Below are positions 28,172 through 38,816 of a stretch of DNA of 50,812 nt, in pieces; position 1 is the first letter of the stretch, and each line of letters opens with the position of its first letter. Both the position numbers and the translations under genes were made by a program. The notes beneath the pieces are model-generated. The model was given only the letters and a program-made list of their open reading frames with translations, made no database searches and was not told the origin of the DNA. Origin of the DNA: Candidatus Omnitrophota bacterium (lineage in GTDB: Bacteria > Omnitrophota > Gorgyraeia > Gygaellales > Profunditerraquicolaceae); assembly GCA_029571225.1 (NCBI GenBank), contig JAKPTF010000045.1:1-50812 (forward strand), in the 5' to 3' direction.

Positions 28172-29851
28172 CTACTTCTTTTCAGGAGGCACCAGAATCA
28201 CCTCGATCTTTTTCCGAAGCTCCTCGGCTCTTTGCTTGTCATCCATATTCGCATACGGCACCGTCGCGCCTCCGGCAATCCTGTCCTGCAGAATCGAGTT
28301 CAACCTGACCGCGGCAATAAGATCGTCCAGAGTCTTTCGCTGGCGGTCGCGGGCCTCGGTCAGCTCGTTTTCCATGATCATTGCCTTGGACTTCAGGCTC
28401 GTCAGCTCCTCCCGGAGCTTGAACACATCCTGGTTGCGCTGTTCAAGCTCGGCAGTCTTCGCGTCCAGAGCCTGGGAAAACTGCGCGATCTGGGTCTTGA
28501 GGCTGTTATAAAGTGTATTGACTTCCGCATACCTGCTGCGCTCCTTTTCAAGGTCCTGCTTGGTGACCGAGTCAAGGCCGGCGAGCTTTGTTTCAAGGTC
28601 CTTTTTCTCCTTTTCCCTGAGCGCAAGCTGCTGATTGAGGTAATCGACGTTCTGCTGGAGATTGCGGGCAAGCTCATCTTTCTTGTTGTATGAAGACTGC
28701 GCGTCCATAAGCTTTGCCTCAAGCGACAGCCGCTCGCTCTCAAGCTCTCGGATCCGCTCCTGGGTCTGCTGGCGCACGGCAAGCGTATTCTCGAGATTCG
28801 TTATCTTTGACTGCAGGGATGCTATCCTGTCCTCCGCCTCGGTCATTTTCCTCCTGGTCGACTCAAGCTCGATCTCTTTCTTCACCAGGATATCGGAAAG
28901 TTTTTTATCCTGCTCGGCTGAAACCGCCGGGCTTTTGGCCTGCTTCAATGCGGCCATCTCCTCGCGCGCCGCGTTCAACTGGCCGATAAGTTCGGTCAAC
29001 TGCGCCTTTAATTGCGTATCCTGGGCGGACGGCTGTGCCCTGCCCGCTTTTGCGCGCAGCGCAGCAGACTCTTCGTCGGCCTTCGCCAGCTCCTTCTCAA
29101 GCGCGCTGACCTGGCTTTCCTTGCGCGACAACTGGGCCTTGAGCTGGTCGATCGTCTCGCGCATGGCCTTGAGAGGAGAGCCCTGCTTTTCCACATCGAG
29201 ATCAAGCTGGCGCATCCGGTCGAGTAAAGACGCCTTCTCCGACTCCAGTGTCTTGACTCGCTTCTCCAGGTCCTTGTTCGAAGCGACCAGATCGTCGTAG
29301 GCTTTCTGCTGTTTTGCGAAATCAGCCTTGACCCTGGCAAGCTCATCCGTCTTTGCCTGAAGGGCCCTGGCGTTCTCATCCATTTTTCTCTTATCCGGGC
29401 TCTGCTCCTTAGCCAGCCGCGCCGCCTCATCCCGTGCCTTTTTCAACTCATCAAGCGCGCGCATATATTCCCTGGTCGTGTTCTGAAGCCTGCTCGTCGC
29501 GCTCAGGTTCGAGTTCTGAAGCTCGGCACGCTCGCGGTTGACCCGCTCGAGCTCTTTATTGATATTCTCTATCGTCTCCTGGGCCTGGGTCAAGGATTGA
29601 CGGATGGACTGGACGTCGGAAAGACGGTTCAACTGCGCCTCGCGTTCCCTGATCTGATATTCCATCGCGGAAATAGTTGCCTGAAGCTGTTCCTTCTCAT
29701 CTATAGCCTGCTTAAGGAGTTGGTTCAACTGCAGCTTCACCGCATCCTGGCGCTGGAACAAAATACCGGCATACGACGCCGCGCCGGCGAAAATAAGGAC
29801 CACGGTCCAGCGGTACCAGAACTTTCTCGACATAGCCATCGCAGAAATCAC
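28172..29851 (-). CDS. Membrane-anchored coiled-coil protein
   Basis: Single N-terminal TM, long heptad-rich coiled coil. Confidence 0.65.
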   Translation of the reverse strand: MISAMAMSRKFWYRWTVVLIFAGAASYAGILFQRQDAVKLQLNQLLKQAIDEKEQLQATISAMEYQIREREAQLNRLSDVQSIRQSLTQAQETIENINKELERVNRERAELQNSNLSATSRLQNTTREYMRALDELKKARDEAARLAKEQSPDKRKMDENARALQAKTDELARVKADFAKQQKAYDDLVASNKDLEKRVKTLESEKASLLDRMRQLDLDVEKQGSPLKAMRETIDQLKAQLSRKESQVSALEKELAKADEESAALRAKAGRAQPSAQDTQLKAQLTELIGQLNAAREEMAALKQAKSPAVSAEQDKKLSDILVKKEIELESTRRKMTEAEDRIASLQSKITNLENTLAVRQQTQERIRELESERLSLEAKLMDAQSSYNKKDELARNLQQNVDYLNQQLALREKEKKDLETKLAGLDSVTKQDLEKERSRYAEVNTLYNSLKTQIAQFSQALDAKTAELEQRNQDVFKLREELTSLKSKAMIMENELTEARDRQRKTLDDLIAAVRLNSILQDRIAGGATVPYANMDDKQRAEELRKKIEVILVPPEKK

Positions 29852-30933
29852 CTCGGGTTATATTGGTTTTCCAAGCACTCTTCGATTGATATCAACAGAT
29901 TCACAGCAAGATCTACTGTCTTGGGCTGGATCAGCTTTGCGCCGTTCTCTGCAAACATAACCTCAACCGCCGGGCGCAGGGGCAATCCGTGATTGTTCTT
30001 TGACACAATGCCCGTTTCTTTGGTGTTAAGCCGCACCCACGTGCCCACAGGGAAAATCCCTACACGCTCTAACAGCATCTTCAGGGCCTTTACGCTGAAA
30101 ATACCCTTCTGATTCAATATCTCGTTTACCGCCTTGGGTGGGGATATGCGCGCTCGGTGCGGCCGCGAATGCGTAAGCGACTCGTACACATCCGCCAGGC
30201 ATACGATCTGAGCGAACTCGCCGATCTCTCCCTCGCGCAGGCCCTTTGGATACCCTGATCCGTCCATCCGTTCATGCTCCTGCGTAATAGCCTCGATTAT
30301 GCCAGGGCAAAACTCTCCGCCGAGCTTCTGGATTATCTCCAGCCCCCTGAGCGGATGGTCTTTAATCTTTGCGGATTCGTCATTTGTCAGACGGCCCGGT
30401 TTACGGACAATTTCAAGGTAAGGCGTAATGCCTATGTCATGCATGAACGCGGCGCAGAACAGCTCGACAAGCCGCGCCTGCTGATAATTCATGCCCCTGC
30501 CAAGCTCCAGCGATATGAATGCCACGTTTACGGCATGGCAATAGATGTAATCGTCGAGACGCTCGTAATCGTGCAGGCACTGGAAAAGGAAATTTTTGTC
30601 GTTCAGATTATACACGCTGACCGCCTGCTGGGCGAACGGCACGAATTGAGATTTGAAGTCTGCCGAGGTCTTCAGCTCCAGCGAATAGATCCTGCGAGCC
30701 CAGTCGAGGGCCAGCCCGTAAAATTCCCGCACGCGGCTTAAACGCTCGTCCTCTATCTCCCTGTTCACGGCACTGAAGACGCTGACCGAGGAATCGGCCC
30801 TGGGAAACTGGGCCTGCCCTCCTTCTGAAGCAGGTTCTGCCCCCGCGGCCCCGGGTGCAGGAGATGTGCCCCGGTCCTGGAGCTTTTGTTTCTCATCCTG
30901 GTATTTCTTAAGGATTTGCAGTATGCTCAACAT
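29848..30933 (-). CDS. HD-GYP domain protein (c-di-GMP phosphodiesterase family)
   Basis: FMHDIG, KDHPLRGLEIIQKLG, EHERMDGSGYPKGL, ADVYESLTHSRPHR. Confidence 0.85.
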   Translation of the reverse strand: MLSILQILKKYQDEKQKLQDRGTSPAPGAAGAEPASEGGQAQFPRADSSVSVFSAVNREIEDERLSRVREFYGLALDWARRIYSLELKTSADFKSQFVPFAQQAVSVYNLNDKNFLFQCLHDYERLDDYIYCHAVNVAFISLELGRGMNYQQARLVELFCAAFMHDIGITPYLEIVRKPGRLTNDESAKIKDHPLRGLEIIQKLGGEFCPGIIEAITQEHERMDGSGYPKGLREGEIGEFAQIVCLADVYESLTHSRPHRARISPPKAVNEILNQKGIFSVKALKMLLERVGIFPVGTWVRLNTKETGIVSKNNHGLPLRPAVEVMFAENGAKLIQPKTVDLAVNLLISIEECLENQYNPR

Positions 30934-30934
30934 T

Positions 30935-31822
30935 TTACTGGACGGGGCCCTGGTCGATGTTTTGCGCTACAGACGGAGGATTTGATTTCGAATCCATGTA
31001 TTTTACGTCAAAATCTGACGATTCAAGGTCCTCGTTGATCTTGGTGATCGTCTGCTTGTCGATAAGGTTGAGGTTGTTGCCGAAACCAACCAGCAGCGCC
31101 AGGTCGCACACCGTATTGATCCTTCTGGGGATGCCCCCGGAGCATACGTGCACCTCCTTATACGCATCCGGCTCGAACAGAATCCTGCCCGCTCCGCTGA
31201 CCTGCAGACGGTGCTCGATATATTCCCTGGTCTCGGTCTCGTTGAATGCCTTGAGATGAAAACGGACCGCCATCCGGTGCATGAATTGAGGAAGGGACAT
31301 TACAGTATATTTCAGCTCGGGCTGGCCTAGAAGGATTATCGTGAGCAAAAACGCATTATCAAGCTGGAAGTTAAGGAGCAGCCGTATCTCTTCGAACGTA
31401 TCCTTATTCGTGATCGCCTGCGCCTCGTCGATGATGATGACGCTGTGCTTGCCTGCCGTGTGGTTCGAATACAGGATCTTGTGGAGCGTATGAAACAGGT
31501 CGATTTTGTTTTCCTTCGACGAATCGGCCCCGCCGAGCTGGTGCACGATCTCCTGGATGAATTCGAGGCTTGAAAGTCTCGGGTTCAAAATGAACACGGA
31601 TTGATACCGGTTCTCCTGCTGAAGCTCATTCCACAGGACTCGAGTCAGAAGAGTTTTGCCGCATCCGTAGTCCCCGGTGAAAAGCGCCGCGCCCTTATGC
31701 TCGCGCACTACGTAAAGCATCCGAGCCACCGCTTCTTTGTGCTGCTGCGAATAATAGAAGAACCGCGGGTCCGGGGTGTTCTCGAAAGGCTTTTCCTTCA
31801 GCCCCCAGTATGCTTCATACAT
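30935..31822 (-). CDS. ExeA/GspA-like AAA ATPase
   Basis: MYEAYWGLKEKPFENTPDPRFFYYS; Walker A GDYGCGKT; Walker B VIIIDEAQ. Confidence 0.85.
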   Translation of the reverse strand: MYEAYWGLKEKPFENTPDPRFFYYSQQHKEAVARMLYVVREHKGAALFTGDYGCGKTLLTRVLWNELQQENRYQSVFILNPRLSSLEFIQEIVHQLGGADSSKENKIDLFHTLHKILYSNHTAGKHSVIIIDEAQAITNKDTFEEIRLLLNFQLDNAFLLTIILLGQPELKYTVMSLPQFMHRMAVRFHLKAFNETETREYIEHRLQVSGAGRILFEPDAYKEVHVCSGGIPRRINTVCDLALLVGFGNNLNLIDKQTITKINEDLESSDFDVKYMDSKSNPPSVAQNIDQGPVQ

Positions 31823-31825
31823 AAA

Positions 31826-32413
31826 TTATCTGCCTGCCGGCAATGTCCTGTGTGATGTGCTTGTGATAGAATAATCCTGCTTTGTCCGCTCGTCTATCTT
31901 ATGGCTCAATACCCCGCGCATCACGGTGATGTCCTTGTCGATCTCTCCTCTCCAGAAACAAATGCCGTTCTTCTCCGAAGTCTGCATCGTCTCCCAGATG
32001 AGGCTGCCGTCGGGTTGCACGGTCAGGGTGATGTTTGTGGACGGGAAACCCTTTTTGCCGAAATTTGTAAGCGACACCTGGTTGTTCTTGAAGGTCACGA
32101 TATCAGTTTCCTTCTTGCCTTTGCCCGAAAGCGGAGATAGCTCAATCTGCCACTCCGTGTTATTGATCAAAGTCATCTTCTGGGCTACAAGGGCGCGCTT
32201 ATCCTTTAATTCCTTTTCGAGCGCCTTATCGAGTTTCTGAGTGGCGGGCGCTGCGGGCTGGGCCTTTGGGGACTTAGATCCTTTCGACGCCTTCTCTTCC
32301 TTTACGGCAGGGGCTGCGGCCTCATCCTTCTTTTGCCAGAACCACGCATGTGCCCAGGTTGCGCATGACAGCATAAAACAAAATCCCGTAACCACGATCC
32401 CAACCCTTTTCAT
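31826..32413 (-). CDS. Secreted hypothetical protein in secretin operon
   Basis: Signal peptide, Lys/Ala/Pro linker, beta-rich C-terminal domain; no family recognised. Confidence 0.5.
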   Translation of the reverse strand: MKRVGIVVTGFCFMLSCATWAHAWFWQKKDEAAAPAVKEEKASKGSKSPKAQPAAPATQKLDKALEKELKDKRALVAQKMTLINNTEWQIELSPLSGKGKKETDIVTFKNNQVSLTNFGKKGFPSTNITLTVQPDGSLIWETMQTSEKNGICFWRGEIDKDITVMRGVLSHKIDERTKQDYSITSTSHRTLPAGR

Positions 32414-32446
32414 CCCTTCCTCCTTTTAGATGTTTTTTCTGCCGCC

Positions 32447-33400
32447 CTAATCGATCGGCTTCTTGCCTTCCCATGTCTGCCAGGTAAGGATATATTTCTT
32501 CACCCAATCCACATCCTTATCGTCGCTCTTGACGAGCGACAGGAATTTCCTGAAATGCTCTAGCGCCTTGGGCCGGTTCACCAGGTATTCAGCGTAGATA
32601 AAACCAAGGTTATACTGCGCGGCTGCGTCATTGGGATTCAATTCAACGGTCTTCTCGAACTCGGCAATCGCGCGGGAATATTCCTTGTTCTTCGTGTAGA
32701 AAACGCCCAGGTTATAATGCATGAGCGCAGTCTCTTTGATCAGGACCTTGTTCTCCCTGGCTATCTCGGCGAATCTGGCTGGAACCTGCTCAATCTTCTT
32801 CTCAAGAGAACGGTTCTTAGCCATTGCCAGCTCGTAGCGCTTCTTGAACTCCTTTATCTGCCTGCGGTACACCTCCATCTGCGCCGAATCGTTCAGGGCC
32901 TGGTCTTCAAGGCGTTTTGATTTGATCTGCAGGTTCTTCAGGTTGCGCTGCGCCGCGGCCAGATCGTCGCGGAGACGTGCATTCTCGCGCTGCGTCTCGG
33001 GCACAATCTTGTAGTCCAGGGTCATTTTGTCAAGGGTGCGTTTGAGCTCATCCCTCTCTCTGGTTATGGCCGCGTATTCGTTTTCGACATTCTTAAGCTT
33101 ATTGGCGAGCGCCGCGGCCTGGTCCTGCGCCTTCTTCGCTTCGGCCAGGGCAGCGTCCCTCGCAGCGGTTGCCTTATTGATTTCTGCTTCTGCCGACTCG
33201 CATTTTGCTTTCGACTCGACCAGCCCTTTGACCTGCTGAATGATATTTTCCCTGTCAGCCGAGACTGCGTCGTAGTCGCGCTTGAGCTGATCGTATTTTG
33301 CCTTGTAATCCTCTTGGGCCGCAGCCGGACTGACGGGCACGGCCGACAGCGCTGCGATCATGCTACAGGACGATAGGAACAGTGCAGTGAATTTTTGCAT
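32447..33400 (-). CDS. Secreted coiled-coil protein with C-terminal TPRs
   Basis: LMHYNLGVFYTKNKEYSRAIAEFEKTVELNPNDAAAQYNLGFIYAEYL. Confidence 0.75.
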   Translation of the reverse strand: MQKFTALFLSSCSMIAALSAVPVSPAAAQEDYKAKYDQLKRDYDAVSADRENIIQQVKGLVESKAKCESAEAEINKATAARDAALAEAKKAQDQAAALANKLKNVENEYAAITRERDELKRTLDKMTLDYKIVPETQRENARLRDDLAAAQRNLKNLQIKSKRLEDQALNDSAQMEVYRRQIKEFKKRYELAMAKNRSLEKKIEQVPARFAEIARENKVLIKETALMHYNLGVFYTKNKEYSRAIAEFEKTVELNPNDAAAQYNLGFIYAEYLVNRPKALEHFRKFLSLVKSDDKDVDWVKKYILTWQTWEGKKPID

Positions 33401-33410
33401 CGCTCTCCCC

Positions 33411-35195
33411 TTAATAATTCCGCGCCGGTTTCATATCGGGCATCAACTCGCTCTTCAGATCAGGGTATGGCTGATATTGCTTCAGTTGCAGGCTCGGCTT
33501 CTCTTCCTCGATACCTCCGTAATCCTGGTATTGTTTGTCCATCTCGTATCCGTATTCATGGGTCGAACCGGTAATCAATTCGTCGCCCGAAATGACGTGC
33601 GGGGTCAAAAGGACCACGAGTTCGGTCCTGGCGATGTTATCGGTCTTGCTCGAGAACGCCGTGCCGATGATCGGGATCTTGCTCAAGAACGGAGTGCCTG
33701 TGGAATCGGTTGATTTCTCGTCCTTGCTCAGGCCTCCTATCAGGATGCTCGTGCCGTCCTTGACCATGACGATGGTCTCTGCCGTAGAGGTGTCGATGAT
33801 CGGAATCCTGTTGTTCTGAGACGAGGTCACATAACCGGTTACGCTTGATATCTCCGGCTTGATCTTGACCGTCACAAAACCGTCTTCGTTGATCGTCGGG
33901 GTTACGGCAAGCTGCACGCCGACGTCAACGTAGGTTACCGCCTCCGATATGGTATTTGACGTCTGGGTCTGCGTGGTGGTGGTCGTTATGTACGCCTGTT
34001 TCTCGCCGACGTGGATCTTGGCCTCCTGGTTATTGACGACCGACAGCTTCGGATTCGAAAGGATTCTTGTTTGGCCGAGAGTCTGCAAATACTTGATAAT
34101 CGTGTCGAAATCCTTCTTATTGCTGACAACTCCCAGATGCATCTCCTGAGTGCCGATGGACTGCTTGCCCGCATTGAAATCACTCGTCGTGCCCGTGAAC
34201 GGGAACGAGCCGATGTCGTTGGTCAAGGACGAGAGGACTTCTTTGCGCGTCAGAAACGAGCTGGTGGACGATGCCACATTACTGAACGGATATGAACCGA
34301 GATACCGCAGCGTATTGGGATTGTCGTTCACCTTAAACAGCCCTTCCCATTCGACCCCGCTGCTGACCGCGTTGTTCAACCGCACCTGAACGATCTTTGC
34401 GTCTATAAGGATCTGACGGGTCTTCAGGTCCAGCCCCTTGATCAGCTTTCTGATGCCTTCCATCCGCTCCGGAAGCGTCTGGACTATAACCTGATTGGTG
34501 CGCTCATCGGCCTTGATGGACCCGACCTTCTTGACGTCAAGCTGGTTCTTCAATTGCTCTTCGACGTCCTTTGCGCGGGCGTATTTAAGCGAGAAAACCT
34601 CGATGACGCTCTTCTGATCCATGGCGTAGATCGTGGATTCCATATTGCGCACCCGGTCAGGCGTATCTATCACCAGGATAAGCCCAGATTCCTGGTCCAT
34701 GAGGACTTTGCCTATATCGGATTTCATGGTGTTGACAAGGTTGAACGCCTGTTCGGGAATCGCGTACTGGAGGCGGAATACCTTGAACACCCGCGTATCA
34801 TAAAAACTCCTGCCGTAAAAGGTCTTATATTCCGCTTCGGTCATGATGTTATATATCGACCCCTTTTTTTCATACGCCAGGTTATTGCTGCGCAGTATGA
34901 TATCGAAGACATCCCTGACCGATACGTTTGCGGCGCTCATGGTGACCCTGCCGGTAACCGCTTTTGTAGGAACGATGTTAAGACCCGTCTTCTCCGATAT
35001 ATATTTGAACGCCTCGCCTATGTCGATATCGCGCAGGTCAAGAGAGATCATAATATCCGGAAAATCCGGACTGGACGCCGGTTCTGAAAATACCGCGGCG
35101 TCTCCGGTTGCCTGTTTTCCGCTCTCGGCGGATACAGATATTATCGCGCAAAAAAATAAAATAACAATCAAAAAAGATATTCTTATCTTTCTCAT
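33411..35195 (-). CDS. Secretin (GspD/PilQ-like) copy 2
   Basis: STN-like ISLDLRDIDIGEAFKYISEKTGLNIV; secretin core VNNQEAKIHVGEKQAY, DVGVQLAVTPTINEDGFV, DGTSILIGGL, TELVVLLTPHVI. Confidence 0.9.
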   Translation of the reverse strand: MRKIRISFLIVILFFCAIISVSAESGKQATGDAAVFSEPASSPDFPDIMISLDLRDIDIGEAFKYISEKTGLNIVPTKAVTGRVTMSAANVSVRDVFDIILRSNNLAYEKKGSIYNIMTEAEYKTFYGRSFYDTRVFKVFRLQYAIPEQAFNLVNTMKSDIGKVLMDQESGLILVIDTPDRVRNMESTIYAMDQKSVIEVFSLKYARAKDVEEQLKNQLDVKKVGSIKADERTNQVIVQTLPERMEGIRKLIKGLDLKTRQILIDAKIVQVRLNNAVSSGVEWEGLFKVNDNPNTLRYLGSYPFSNVASSTSSFLTRKEVLSSLTNDIGSFPFTGTTSDFNAGKQSIGTQEMHLGVVSNKKDFDTIIKYLQTLGQTRILSNPKLSVVNNQEAKIHVGEKQAYITTTTTQTQTSNTISEAVTYVDVGVQLAVTPTINEDGFVTVKIKPEISSVTGYVTSSQNNRIPIIDTSTAETIVMVKDGTSILIGGLSKDEKSTDSTGTPFLSKIPIIGTAFSSKTDNIARTELVVLLTPHVISGDELITGSTHEYGYEMDKQYQDYGGIEEEKPSLQLKQYQPYPDLKSELMPDMKPARNY

Positions 35196-35419
35196 ATCCC
35201 CATCAGTTTCTTACGGATAAGCATGAGCGAATACCCTTCCCGCGCAAGCTTCGACACCTGCGGAATGCGCCTGGAAACCTGCCTGCGGTCATAATACCGC
35301 ACATTGCCTTTTTTAAACACGACGCGCAGGAGCCCCGCGTCGGAATAACGGTTCACGGTCTGGTAGGACAGGCCGTATTGATTCGATATCTCTTTTACCG
35401 TGATGTATTTATCACTCAT
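35192..35419 (-). CDS. MerR/excisionase-like HTH protein, 75 aa
   Basis: TVKEISNQYGLSYQTVNRYSDAGLLRVVFKKGNVRYYDRRQV; ATGA overlaps on both sides. Confidence 0.8.
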   Translation of the reverse strand: MSDKYITVKEISNQYGLSYQTVNRYSDAGLLRVVFKKGNVRYYDRRQVSRRIPQVSKLAREGYSLMLIRKKLMGI

Positions 35420-38400
35420 TGGTCAAAGGTCTCATAGGTCAGAACATACTTGCGGATCCGGTCCGCGTCCGGGTCCTTAGGCGACAGCTCAAGATATTTC
35501 TTGAAATAACCGACGGCTTTCTTGCGGTCGTTGAGATATTCTCCGTGTATGACGCCCAGGTTGTAATATGCCTCGCCGTCATTGGGTTTAATCTCAAGGA
35601 CCTTGTTGAGCTCGGCAATCGCGCGCTGGTAATCGTTGTTCTGCGCGTAGAGGACGCTCAAATTATAATGCAGAGTCGCCGTTTCGCCGTGCAGCTTCGC
35701 AGACTTTTCCTTATATTCCTCATATTGCCTCTTCACCGCCTCAAGCTCGGCGTTCCTGGCCTTGAGAGCGTCGTATTGTTTTTTCAGCCTGGAGTAATCT
35801 TCAACAAGCTGTTTATCCCTTCCTGAGATCTGGCTGCCTCCTGCCTGTTCGTACAGCCTAAGCTGCTGCGACTTGCGCAGCAATTCGCTCTTGAGCTGCT
35901 TCAGTTCCTCGACATATCGTGCCTGCGGCTGGCTGCCTTTCTGGCCAGCCTTCACCATTTGTTTCAGCTCACCCGCCTCCTGTGAGATAGCTATATACTG
36001 GTTCTTCAGGAAAACGTTCTGATCCTGGAGCTTCTTGATCTCCTGGGCCATAACGGTATTCTGGTTTTGCAGCCTTCTCTTTTCCTCATCCAGCTGTTTC
36101 TGCATAGCGGAGAATCCCGTTTTCTCCTGCATGAGCTGTAGGGATATGGCCTGCGCGTTCTTGAGCTCCTGCTCCAGCCTGCCTGCCTTCTCTGTCGCGG
36201 CAAGTATCTGCGCGTCCTTTTCCGCAGTCAACTTGGCGAACCGCTGGTTCAATGCCGAGATCTCTCCGTCCTTGTGCGCCCGCAGCTGGTCCAGCTGGGC
36301 GTTGGCGATAGCGGTTTCCTGCGCTCGCTGGCCTACGATTTTTTCATTTGCCTCGGTCAATGCCGCGTTTGACTTGCGCAGCTGGTACATCTCGTCCTTC
36401 ATTTTCGAAATCATATCCTGCGCCTTTGCCAGCTCAGCTCGGGTATCCTCTATCTGGCGCTTTGTCGCCTCGACCTGGCTCGATATGGCCTTCTTTTCGC
36501 GCTCGCTCTCCGACAGTTTCACCATGGTCTGGGCGAGCTCTTCCGAAAGCTTGGCGTGCTCTTTTTTAAGGATATCGTGCTTGCTTGTCAGCTCAGCAAG
36601 GGCCTTTTCTCCCAGGGCGACCTCGCTCTCAAGCATGCCGATCTGGTTCTTCAACTGTTTCTCCCGCACCTCAAAGGCGGCTTTTTCCTGGACAAGCTGG
36701 AAAGAGAACTGCTGCGCGTCCTTGAGATCCTTCTGGAGCCGCTCGATCTGGCTGCCGGTCCTGCCGCGGCTAATCTCTTCGATGGTCTCTTTCTCCTTGC
36801 GCGTCTTGACAAGCTGGTCCACAAGCTTATCCTGTTTGATCTTCATCGCTTCCAGTTCTGCCGCAACCGCCTGCTTTTCCTCCGCAAGCTTTATGATCTG
36901 TTTACGCGCCTCTGCCATATCCTGCGTAGATTCCTCGAATTTCTTGAGCCGCTGGACCTCTTCGTAAAGTTTTTTGTTCTCTGCTTTGGCGCTTTCCAGA
37001 CCGTCCGCAAGTTTGGCAACCTCTTTCTCATACCCCTGTTTCAACCCTTCGACAAAGCCGTCCTGCTTGCGCGCCTCGGCAAGCTCTGAACGGAGAAGAT
37101 TGCGTTCCTGCTCCGCAATTGCCAGTTTCTCTCTCAGACGGGACGCCTCCTTGTTCAAAAGCTCCTGGTCCTGAAGCTGTTCGGCAACATTTTTCAGCCG
37201 GATATTCTCTTTTTCAAGGCGCTCGATCTGTATCTGAAGTTCCACGACCTCTTTTCTGGCCCTGTCAAGCTCACGCTGGAGCCCAACCGCGATTCCTTCG
37301 TCATAGCCCTCCTGGCGTTTTGCTATAGGATTCTGACGAAGCCTGGCGTTCTCTTCTTTCAGGTCAGAAAGCTCGGATTTGAGCATTTTGATCTCTTCCT
37401 GCAGTTCCTTGTTTTGAGCCGGGACGACGACCGCTGCACTGCGCAGTTTCTTATTCTCCATATCGGCCCGCGCCAACTCCTCCCGTATCTGCCGGAGCTC
37501 TTCGAAAAGCGCTGACTGATTGCCCGTGGAAGCCTGGGCTTTGCGCAGCCGCTCATTCTCCTCCTGAAGCCGCGCGAGCTCGGAATTAACGCGTTCAAGA
37601 TCGAGGAGGCCGGCGGCTTTCTCGCGCTGTTCGGCAGGAGATTTCAGCCGTTTATTCTCTGCCTCGAGCTCTTCGACCCGGGCCTGTTGTTTGCCGACGC
37701 GCAAACGCAGTTCCAGCACTTCCTCGACTATCTTTTTCTGATCCTTCGATTTTTCTGTGAATTCCCGGATCAACTGCTCTTTTGACTTCTCAAGCGCTGC
37801 CAGCTTCTCGCGCACTGCTTTAAGTTCTTCGGGCAATGCCTCGTTCTTCTTGCATTTCACCAGCTCTGACTGCTGGCGCTTATTCTCTGTTCTAAGGCCG
37901 GAGACCTCTTTCCGAAGTAGGGCCGCTTCCTGTTCCAGCTGATCGATATCCTTCATTTTAGATACCGTAGCCGCGAGCTTTTTGTTCTCGCTCTTCAGCT
38001 GTTCAAGCTCTTGACGGCTTTTTTCCAGCTGCGCCGCAACGCTCTCGAATCCTGCAGCGCGTCCTGCAGCTTCCTTTAACTTTAAATTCTCCGCCTGTGC
38101 AGTCAGCATCTTCGCTTTGACAAGCTCGACCTCGCGGGCGAGGTCCTGTGCATCTTTAAGGGCCGATTCTTTCTGGCGCGAGAGCTGCGCGTTATCTTTT
38201 TCCAGAGCCGCGACCTTGACCGACAGAGCCGAATAACGTTCATTCAGATCCGCGTTCTTCCGTGTCAGCTCCTTGTTGCTTTGCATGGCGCTTTCGACCT
38301 GGGCCCGGGCGTCAGCCAGCTTCTGGGCCAAAGCCTGCTGTTCGGCCTTGGACATGCTCGTCAACGCCGCGATATCAAGGGATTTCTGCTTTGATTCCGC

Positions 38401-38793
38401 AGTGCAATCGGATAATAGTTTATTCTGTTTTTCAAGAGCGGCCTTCTGGCCCTCAAGACGTTTCAGCTGCGCAGCGAGCTGCTCCTGCTGCTTCTCCAGC
38501 GCCTCCTTTTCTTTTGTGAGCCGGTCAGAGATCTGCTGAAACTGGTCGAATCCGTCCTGAAGCTTCGTGAGCTTGCTGTTGAGCGCATTGATCTCCTTAT
38601 CCTTGCGCTCATACAGGTCCTTGTAATTTTTCAACGACTGTTTGGTTAGCTCAAGTTCCTGCTTGATCCTGTCCAACCCCTCGCACGGCGAGGATGCCAT
38701 GGCTGCTTTGAATGGGAGGCACAAAGAAAAAATCAAAAGCAACATCACCGCATCGCGCCGCAGCCGTACGCCTGGTTCGTTATGTCGGTTCAT
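35416..38793 (-). CDS. Very long secreted coiled-coil protein with C-terminal TPRs
   Basis: Signal peptide, ~900+ residue heptad coiled coil, C-terminal TPRs TLHYNLSVLYAQNNDYQRAIAELNKVLEIKPNDGEAYYNLG; start at internal Met. Confidence 0.75.
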   Translation of the reverse strand: MNRHNEPGVRLRRDAVMLLLIFSLCLPFKAAMASSPCEGLDRIKQELELTKQSLKNYKDLYERKDKEINALNSKLTKLQDGFDQFQQISDRLTKEKEALEKQQEQLAAQLKRLEGQKAALEKQNKLLSDCTAESKQKSLDIAALTSMSKAEQQALAQKLADARAQVESAMQSNKELTRKNADLNERYSALSVKVAALEKDNAQLSRQKESALKDAQDLAREVELVKAKMLTAQAENLKLKEAAGRAAGFESVAAQLEKSRQELEQLKSENKKLAATVSKMKDIDQLEQEAALLRKEVSGLRTENKRQQSELVKCKKNEALPEELKAVREKLAALEKSKEQLIREFTEKSKDQKKIVEEVLELRLRVGKQQARVEELEAENKRLKSPAEQREKAAGLLDLERVNSELARLQEENERLRKAQASTGNQSALFEELRQIREELARADMENKKLRSAAVVVPAQNKELQEEIKMLKSELSDLKEENARLRQNPIAKRQEGYDEGIAVGLQRELDRARKEVVELQIQIERLEKENIRLKNVAEQLQDQELLNKEASRLREKLAIAEQERNLLRSELAEARKQDGFVEGLKQGYEKEVAKLADGLESAKAENKKLYEEVQRLKKFEESTQDMAEARKQIIKLAEEKQAVAAELEAMKIKQDKLVDQLVKTRKEKETIEEISRGRTGSQIERLQKDLKDAQQFSFQLVQEKAAFEVREKQLKNQIGMLESEVALGEKALAELTSKHDILKKEHAKLSEELAQTMVKLSESEREKKAISSQVEATKRQIEDTRAELAKAQDMISKMKDEMYQLRKSNAALTEANEKIVGQRAQETAIANAQLDQLRAHKDGEISALNQRFAKLTAEKDAQILAATEKAGRLEQELKNAQAISLQLMQEKTGFSAMQKQLDEEKRRLQNQNTVMAQEIKKLQDQNVFLKNQYIAISQEAGELKQMVKAGQKGSQPQARYVEELKQLKSELLRKSQQLRLYEQAGGSQISGRDKQLVEDYSRLKKQYDALKARNAELEAVKRQYEEYKEKSAKLHGETATLHYNLSVLYAQNNDYQRAIAELNKVLEIKPNDGEAYYNLGVIHGEYLNDRKKAVGYFKKYLELSPKDPDADRIRKYVLTYETFDQ

Positions 38794-38816
38794 ATGGGTA
38801 TTCTCCCTGCCACGCA

